From Rhodobacteraceae bacterium UBA6273 (GTDB lineage Bacteria; Pseudomonadota; Alphaproteobacteria; Rhodobacterales; Rhodobacteraceae): 31,739 bases of DNA. The notes under the pieces are model-generated. The model was not told the origin of the DNA, searched no databases, and worked only from the letters and a program-made list of their open reading frames with translations. Location of the stretch: the NCBI GenBank assembly GCA_002440625.1, contig DJUV01000099.1:1-31739 (forward strand), read 5' to 3'. The translations under genes were made by a program, and so were the position numbers. Positions 26,771 to 31,739 of the stretch are shown here, in pieces. Every line of letters begins with the position of its first letter. Position 1 is the stretch's first letter.

Positions 26771-27175
26771 TCAGACGCCGACGTCGGGCCCCATGCAGGC
26801 CATCGGCTCGCCGCTTTCCTCGACCGCGATCAGCGGCAGGCTCGCCGGATCGCCGCGGAACCGCGCCAGAAGGCCGGAACCGGAGTCATAGAAGGTCCAG
26901 CACTGCGGTTCGGGCCGGTCCTCGTAGACGAAACAGATGTCGTTGCCCTCGGGGTACCATTCGCCCTTCCGGCAATCGTCGCCGAGAAAGGCCCAGATCA
27001 CCTTGCGGCCGGGCAGGTATTGCTCGACGCCGTAGGGCTGGCCGGCGGAATTGTAGTAAAGCGTCTTGCCCATGGTCGCCGCATCAAACTCCTCAGGGCT
27101 AAGCGGCTGGCCGGACTCGGCGGCCAGAAGCGGTGCGGCGACGAGGGCGCCGAGGAGGGCAAGGTATGGACGCAT
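26771..27175 (-). CDS. Secreted protein of unknown function
   Basis: The 134-residue protein has a clean signal peptide (MRPYLALLGALVAAPLLA, cut just before ESGQP). The mature part of about 115 residues contains four cysteines (DDCRKG, DICFVY, PQCWTF, MACMG), likely in disulfides, and many aromatic residues (KTLYYNSAG, VIWAFLGDDC, CWTFYDSGSG). It would act in the periplasm or at the surface. I do not recognise the family. GGGAG is about 11 nt before the ATG. The gene shares strand with the AlkB-like gene 62 bp upstream, and converges with xseA. Confidence 0.75.
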   Translation of the reverse strand: MRPYLALLGALVAAPLLAAESGQPLSPEEFDAATMGKTLYYNSAGQPYGVEQYLPGRKVIWAFLGDDCRKGEWYPEGNDICFVYEDRPEPQCWTFYDSGSGLLARFRGDPASLPLIAVEESGEPMACMGPDVGV

Positions 27176-27237
27176 AGCCGAAAGGCTCCCGAAAGAACGC
27201 TATAAGCCTGACAGACTCGCTTTGGATTGACCAGCCT

Positions 27238-28551
27238 TCAGGCCGCGCCGCGGCGTTTCAGCGCGGTGAGCCGGCGGTCCATGACCCGGTGCCACAAGGG
27301 CGGCACCAGCGCGATCGTCGCCATCAGCGGCAGCGAGTAGGGCAGAAGCGGTGCCCGCCCGCCCGGCGAGAGCGCAAGATCAGTGTAGGGCCGGCCCGGA
27401 TGCGAATGGTGATCGGCATGGCGCGAGGCGTTCAGCATCATCAGCCCCGAAAGGGGATGCGGCGCGTCCCAACTGTGCTGCGGCCCCGCCGGCACCACGG
27501 TGCCTGATGGGAGCTTTTCGCGCTGAAGCCCGTAGTGCTGCACATAGTCCGACAGCAGCAGCTGCAACTGTGCATGGGCGCAGAGAAGAAGATAGGCCAG
27601 AAGCCCGTCGAAACCGAAGATCGCGGTGACGCCGATCACGAAGCCGAGCGCCCCGGCCATGTAGATCACGTAAGGATTGGGCCGGCGCCAGTCGAAGCCG
27701 GTCTGGCCAAGGCGGTTGGCCTCCATCTCGTACCCCGCGACGAAGGCGCCGGGCCAGGCGCGGAGGAGAAAGCCGTAGAAATGCTCGCCCTCCGGCGCGG
27801 TGTTCGGATCGTCCGCCGTGGCGACGAAGCGGTGATGCACCAGCCGGTGCGCCGAGGCGTGGTGCCCGAACAGGAGCGAGACATAGACCCACATGCCCAG
27901 CCGGAACAGCCGCCGGCTGTGCCGGTGGATGAGTTCATGGGCGTTGGAGTTCGACACCTGCCCGAACCAGAGGCCGAAGGCGAGGAAGGTCGCGACCCAG
28001 CCGAAGAACCCGTGCCCGCCGGCGCCCGAAAGCGACCAGACGGCAAGGGCGAGAAGCGGGAAGTGGAGGATGGCGAGAAGCGCCGACAACCGGTCGGCAT
28101 CGGCCTCGGGCCGCGGGCCAGGGGCGGCGATGCCGCGCCGTTTGGCGAATTCGTCGATGGCGAAGGTGAGGCCGGTCAGCCAGAGAAGCGCCAGCGCGCT
28201 CCAGCCGCCGCCGAAGGCCGCGGCGAGGATCAGTAGCGGCACCGGCGCCAGCGTCGCCACCGCGAAGGGCATGAGCGGCGCCCAGGGCTGCGCCTGACGC
28301 CGCAGCCAGAGCGCGACCCGCGAGGGCCGCCGTTCGCGCTTCGGCTTTTCCTCCGGCGCGGCAGGCGCTTCGGCCCCCGGCCGCCCCGTTGCTGCGCCAG
28401 AGGATACCGGGCGTCGGGCGGTGACTGGCCCCGCGGGTTCCTCGGCAGGTGTATCGCCACCGACGACGCGGAGCTTCGGCTTGCCGCGTGCCGATGCTTC
28501 GGCCTTCGCCGCCTCGCCGGTGTCCAGCGCCGTGCGGATCGCCCGCAGCAT
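27238..28551 (-). CDS. AlkB-type alkane/fatty-acyl hydroxylase (membrane di-iron)
   Basis: The 437-residue membrane protein has the AlkB histidine boxes: HELIHR (205-210), HRLVHH (235-240) followed by FVATADDPNTAPEG, RHADHH (377-382) and the HYG box DYVQHYGL (335-342). Four to six membrane helices surround them. These ligate a di-iron centre that hydroxylates the end of alkanes or similar chains using electrons from rubredoxin. Unusually, about 85 Ala/Pro/Arg-rich residues precede the core. The start is uncertain: ATG 28551, or GTG 28584 (11 residues longer); neither has a well-spaced ribosome site. The gene is divergent from the YhhN-type gene. No rubredoxin or regulator lies near, so substrate is open. 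Confidence 0.88.
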   Translation of the reverse strand: MLRAIRTALDTGEAAKAEASARGKPKLRVVGGDTPAEEPAGPVTARRPVSSGAATGRPGAEAPAAPEEKPKRERRPSRVALWLRRQAQPWAPLMPFAVATLAPVPLLILAAAFGGGWSALALLWLTGLTFAIDEFAKRRGIAAPGPRPEADADRLSALLAILHFPLLALAVWSLSGAGGHGFFGWVATFLAFGLWFGQVSNSNAHELIHRHSRRLFRLGMWVYVSLLFGHHASAHRLVHHRFVATADDPNTAPEGEHFYGFLLRAWPGAFVAGYEMEANRLGQTGFDWRRPNPYVIYMAGALGFVIGVTAIFGFDGLLAYLLLCAHAQLQLLLSDYVQHYGLQREKLPSGTVVPAGPQHSWDAPHPLSGLMMLNASRHADHHSHPGRPYTDLALSPGGRAPLLPYSLPLMATIALVPPLWHRVMDRRLTALKRRGAA

Positions 28552-28755
28552 GTCCTTGTCGGCTTCGTTTTCGCTACTCGTCACGCCTCGGTTTCCGTCT
28601 TTTGGCCGGTGTTTTGCCGAGATTAGGCGAGCATCGCGGCAAAATCTTGGCGATTCGCTGCGATTGATGCCCCGAGGGCGGGTTTGATCGCTGCAAATTC
28701 GATTGACCGCACCCCGGCGGCATGGCTCCTTCGGCCCCTCGGCAGGGGGATCAAC

Positions 28756-29385
28756 GTGACGGCCTGGACCATTCTCGCTCTCGCGGCGGCCTTTGCCGTC
28801 TTTTACGGCGCGCGCTTCTGCCACGCCCGATCATCGCCCGCGAAAACCATCGTCAAGACGGGTTCGGTCGCGCTTCTCGCGCTGGCCGCCGCCGCGATGG
28901 GCGCGCCGCCCCTCATCACGCTCGGCCTCGCCCTTGGCGCGGTGGGGGATTTCTTCCTCTCGCTCCGGGGCGAGAAGGCCTTCCTCGCCGGCATGGCGGC
29001 TTTCGCGGCGGGGCATCTGGCCTATGCGGCGGCCTTCGTCGCGGCGGGGGCCGAGGTTCCAGGCCTCGCGGTTCTGGTGCCGCTTCTTGCCCTCGGTGCC
29101 TCGACCGAGGTCTGGCTTGCGCCCCATACCGGGGCGCTCAGATGGCCGGTCCGGGGCTATGTCCTCGTCATTCTCGTCATGGCGGCAGCGGCCTTCGGTC
29201 TGCCTTTGGGTGCGGTTTCACTGGGCGCAGCGCTTTTCGTCCTTTCCGATTTCATCCTTTCGCTCGACATCTTCCGTTACGGCCTGGACCGGCCCAATGC
29301 GTGGCGGGCACGGGCGCTCTGGGCTGCCTACTGGTCGGGGCAGGCGCTGATCCTTCTCGGCATGGCCGGAGCCTTCGGCGCCTGA
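28756..29385 (+). CDS. YhhN family membrane protein (lysoplasmalogenase-like)
   Basis: The 209-residue protein has about eight membrane helices and the YhhN pattern: KTGSVALLALAAA after the first helix, LGLALGAVGDFFLSL with a conserved Asp, FAAGHLAYAAAF with a conserved His, and VLSDFILSLDIFRYG near the end. Animal relatives (TMEM86) cleave lysoplasmalogens; the bacterial role is less settled. GTG 28756 was chosen because AGGGGG lies 6 nt upstream and the membrane domain begins at once; TTG 28684 would add 24 unlikely residues. It is divergent from the AlkB-like gene and 61 bp ahead of ftsY. Confidence 0.87.
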   Translation: MTAWTILALAAAFAVFYGARFCHARSSPAKTIVKTGSVALLALAAAAMGAPPLITLGLALGAVGDFFLSLRGEKAFLAGMAAFAAGHLAYAAAFVAAGAEVPGLAVLVPLLALGASTEVWLAPHTGALRWPVRGYVLVILVMAAAAFGLPLGAVSLGAALFVLSDFILSLDIFRYGLDRPNAWRARALWAAYWSGQALILLGMAGAFGA

Positions 29386-29446
29386 CCCTTCCATCGCGGC
29401 GCAGAAGCGACTAGGTGGAGGGGAAACAGGGGCCACGGGAGCGCCG

Positions 29447-30625
29447 ATGTCGCTTTTCAGCAAACTCAAGGACCGGCTATTCAAATCCTCCGCGAAGATC
29501 GAGGAGGGGCTGGAAGCGATCGTGCAGGATGGCGGCGAGCCCGAGCCGCCGCCTGCGGTCCCCGAACCCGAACCCGCGCCAACCCCTGCGCCGCAGCCCG
29601 AAATCGCTCCGCCAACCCCGGTTGAAGCCCCCGTCGAACCGGAAGAGCTTCCCGAAGCGCCGCCCGAGGAGATTCCCGGCAGCTATCCCTTCGAAGAGCC
29701 GCCCGAGGCCCCGCCGGAAGAGGCCAGCGTCGAGGCCGGCCGCCCCGGCCTCCTTGGCCGCCTCTTCGGGCGGACGGCTAAGCCCGCCGAGGTCCGCCGC
29801 GTCCTTGACGATGCCATGCTTGAAAGCCTTGAGGAACTGCTCATCCAGGCCGACATGGGCGTCGACACCGCGCTGCGCGTCGCCGCGAACCTCGCCGAGG
29901 GGCGCATGGGCCGCAAGCTTTCGGTGCGCGAGATCAAGGACGTGCTGGCCGCCGAGATCGCCAGGATCATGGAGCCTGTCGCCCGGCCGATGCCGCTTTA
30001 TCCGACGAAACCGCAGGTTGTGCTTGTCGTCGGCGTCAACGGCTCGGGCAAGACCACGACCATCGGCAAGCTTGCCAGCCAGTTCCGCGCCGCCGGCAAG
30101 AAGGTGGTGATCGCGGCGGGCGACACCTTCCGCGCCGCCGCTGTCGAACAGCTTCAGGTCTGGGGCGACCGCGCCGGGGTGCCGGTGATGACCGCGCCCG
30201 AAGGCTCGGACCCGGCCAGCCTTGCGTTCGACGCGATGGTGAAGGCGCAGGAAGACGGCGCGGACCTTCTGATGATCGACACCGCCGGGCGTTTGCAGAA
30301 CCGTCAGGACCTGATGGAGGAACTGGCGAAGATCGTCCGCGTGATCCGCAAGAAGGACCCCGACGCGCCGCATAACACGCTGCTGGTCCTTGACGCGACC
30401 ACGGGGCAGAACGCGCTTTTGCAGGTGGAGATTTTCCGCAAGATCGCCGATGTCTCGGGCCTTGTGATGACCAAGCTCGACGGCACCGCGAAGGGCGGCG
30501 TCCTCGTGGCGCTGGCCGACAAGTTCGGCCTGCCGATCCATGCCATCGGCGTCGGCGAGAAGATCGACGACCTCGCGCCTTTCGATCCGCAGGACTTTGC
30601 CCGGGCACTTGTCGGGGCGGAGTAA
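29447..30625 (+). CDS. ftsY: Signal recognition particle receptor FtsY
   Basis: The 392-residue GTPase docks the SRP-ribosome complex at the membrane for co-translational insertion. A short basic amphipathic start (MSLFSKLKDRLFKSS) may bind lipid. It is followed by a Pro/Glu-rich linker (about 31-95). The N domain starts near 100. The GTPase domain has GVNGSGKTT (196-204), DTFRAAAVEQ (226-235), DTAGRLQN (278-285) and TKLDGTAKGG (342-351). GGGAG is 5 nt before the ATG. Downstream, yciB is on the same strand after 102 bp. The neighbouring SRP protein (ffh) and RNA are not in this window. Confidence 0.96.
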   Translation: MSLFSKLKDRLFKSSAKIEEGLEAIVQDGGEPEPPPAVPEPEPAPTPAPQPEIAPPTPVEAPVEPEELPEAPPEEIPGSYPFEEPPEAPPEEASVEAGRPGLLGRLFGRTAKPAEVRRVLDDAMLESLEELLIQADMGVDTALRVAANLAEGRMGRKLSVREIKDVLAAEIARIMEPVARPMPLYPTKPQVVLVVGVNGSGKTTTIGKLASQFRAAGKKVVIAAGDTFRAAAVEQLQVWGDRAGVPVMTAPEGSDPASLAFDAMVKAQEDGADLLMIDTAGRLQNRQDLMEELAKIVRVIRKKDPDAPHNTLLVLDATTGQNALLQVEIFRKIADVSGLVMTKLDGTAKGGVLVALADKFGLPIHAIGVGEKIDDLAPFDPQDFARALVGAE

Positions 30626-30727
30626 GCGCGCCCCCGGCGGCTTCCCTCAAGCCGATGTGAGGATTTCCGCATCGACGGCGTGGCCGCGCCGGTTTATAGG
30701 TTCCGCCGTCAAAAGGGCGAGGGGAAG

Positions 30728-31333
30728 ATGGCCGGCAAGAAGATCAATCCCTGGCTGAAGATGGCGCTGGAGCTTGGCCCCGTCGTCGTCTTCTTCGCCG
30801 CTTTCGTGCGGTTGAAGAACGAAACCGTGACCATCGGCGGCACCGAGTATCACGGCTTCATCCTCGCCACCGCGCTTTTCGTGCCGCTGATGGTCCTCTC
30901 GACGCTGGCGCTCTGGCGCCTGACCGGGCGGCTTTCGGTCATGCAGGTGATGACGCTGGTCCTTGTCGTGGTCTTCGGCGGGCTCTCGGTCTGGCTCAAT
31001 GACGAGCGGTTCTTCAAGATGAAGCCGACGATGATCTACCTGCTTTTCGCCGGCATCCTCGGCTTCGGCCTGATGCGCGGGAAGTCCTACCTCGCGCTCG
31101 CCATCGACGAGGTGATGCCCCTCCAGCCCGAAGGCTGGCTGGTGCTGACAAAGCGGCTCGCGCTTTTCTTCCTTGGCCTTGCCATCGCCAATGAGGCGGT
31201 CTGGCGCACGATGTCCGATCAGGCCTGGGTCAACTTCAAGACCTTCGGCCTGCCTGCCGCGATCTTCCTTTTCTTCATGGCGCAGGGCGGGGTCTTCAAG
31301 AAATACGCCAGCGAAAGTGAAGGCGGGCAGTAA
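30728..31333 (+). CDS. yciB: Inner membrane septation protein YciB
   Basis: The 201-residue protein has five to six membrane helices and the family's typical pieces: KMALELGPVVVFFAAF near the start, LTGRLSVMQVMTLVLVVVFGGLSVWLNDERFFKMKPT in the middle (about 74-110), and a later NEAVWRTMSDQAWVNFK. It is also known as IspA or septation protein A and has a role in envelope synthesis and division. ATG 30728 was chosen because the core begins there and GAGGGG lies just upstream. The last codons overlap a strong hairpin (31321-31343). ftsY precedes it. Confidence 0.94.
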   Translation: MAGKKINPWLKMALELGPVVVFFAAFVRLKNETVTIGGTEYHGFILATALFVPLMVLSTLALWRLTGRLSVMQVMTLVLVVVFGGLSVWLNDERFFKMKPTMIYLLFAGILGFGLMRGKSYLALAIDEVMPLQPEGWLVLTKRLALFFLGLAIANEAVWRTMSDQAWVNFKTFGLPAAIFLFFMAQGGVFKKYASESEGGQ

Positions 31334-31343
31334 CCGCCCGCCT
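31321..31343. terminator. Probable bidirectional terminator between yciB and a GST gene
   Basis: AGGCGGGC (31321-31328) and GCCCGCCT (31336-31343) form a perfect 8-bp stem with a 7-nt loop that includes the yciB stop codon. Two convergent genes end on either side. No clear T run follows. Confidence 0.5.
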
Positions 31344-31354
31344 GAGGCCTATCG

Positions 31355-31739
31355 CTAGCGGCGGAAGAGGATGTCTTGCGCCTTGCGGTCCGATTGCAGG
31401 TCGCTCCGCTTCTCGGCGGCAAGCGCCCGGCCGCGCTGCACGCCGGGGCGGGCACCGACCTCTTCAAGCCAGCGCTTCATATGCGGCTTGTCGTCCAGCA
31501 CCTGCTCCTGCCCCTGCCAGAGCGAGGCCCAGCCCCAGATTGCCATGTCGGCGATGGAAAAGAAATCACCGGCAACGAAGCGGTGCCGGGCAAGCTGGTG
31601 GTCGAGAACGCCGTAAAGCCGCGCTACCTCGGCCCGGTAGCGGTTCTTGGCATAGGTCAGGTCCTGCGGCGGGTTGAGTGCCGGGGCGTATTTCAGGAAA
31701 TGATGCGCCTGTCCGGCCATCGGGCCGACGCCGCCCATC
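31355..31739 (-). CDS. Glutathione transferase, C-terminal part (cut by window edge)
   Basis: About 128 residues are visible; the gene starts beyond position 31739. The piece GGVGPMAGQAHHFLKYAP followed by YAKNRYRAEVARLYGVLD is typical of the helical domain of nu-class, YfcG/YghU-like glutathione transferases. FVAGDFFSIADMAIWGW contains the GST N-capping Ser/Thr-x-x-Asp motif. The thioredoxin-like N-terminal half is missing from the window. Such enzymes reduce disulfides or peroxides using glutathione. The first visible Met is internal, not the start. It is distinct from the GST at 8462-9154. Confidence 0.88.
   Translation of the reverse strand, partial: MGGVGPMAGQAHHFLKYAPALNPPQDLTYAKNRYRAEVARLYGVLDHQLARHRFVAGDFFSIADMAIWGWASLWQGQEQVLDDKPHMKRWLEEVGARPGVQRGRALAAEKRSDLQSDRKAQDILFRR

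Overview
This is about 31.7 kb of high-GC DNA (roughly two thirds G+C by eye) with densely packed, mostly housekeeping genes. Gene content and protein sequences point to an alphaproteobacterium of the order Rhodobacterales (Paracoccaceae/Roseobacteraceae type). Supporting this are the small conserved proteins of that group (DUF6524-like, DUF2842, DUF2065 after hflKC), the adrenodoxin-type ferredoxin, and the intergenic palindromes. The genus cannot be named from the sequence alone. I see no rRNA, tRNA, CRISPR array, IS element, prophage or replication origin.

Layout. Positions 1-1142 (minus): DUF6524-like gene, secG and the start of pyrG, which has a structured leader. Positions 1143-1548: the only gap over 300 bp, rich in inverted repeats. 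1549-3101 (plus): purA and a DUF2842 gene. 3122-5119 (minus): a long acidic protein of unknown function. 5260-5913 (plus): thiN. 5888-10600 (minus): an EamA transporter, sdaA, a glutathione transferase and mntH. 10774-11556 (plus): rpiA. 11567-14008 (minus): a lower-GC SIR2-STAND gene of anti-phage type. 14149-19478 (plus): gor, then hflK-hflC-DUF2065-degP. 19591-20469 (minus): a second EamA transporter. 20594-21189 (plus): ferredoxin and a small secreted protein. 21391-23546 (minus): purD and a bestrophin. 23638-26706 (plus): two poorly known proteins and xseA. 26771-28551 (minus): a secreted protein and an AlkB-type hydroxylase. 28756-31333 (plus): YhhN, ftsY and yciB. 31355-end (minus): a truncated glutathione transferase.

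How the genes fit together. Nucleotide synthesis is represented by pyrG, purA and purD. Envelope and membrane-protein quality control is represented by secG, ftsY, hflKC, degP and yciB. Glutathione/redox functions are gor and two GSTs. Most of the window is ordinary chromosome. The standout accessory gene is the single SIR2-STAND gene, set antisense between rpiA and gor only 10 bp from the rpiA stop and clearly different in base composition. The other notable signals are RNA-level. The pyrG leader folds so that its Shine-Dalgarno sits in an 11-bp stem. A similar hairpin holds the ribosome site of the GST at 9154. A cluster of perfect hairpins lies ahead of purA. Two families of palindromic intergenic repeats are each present twice.
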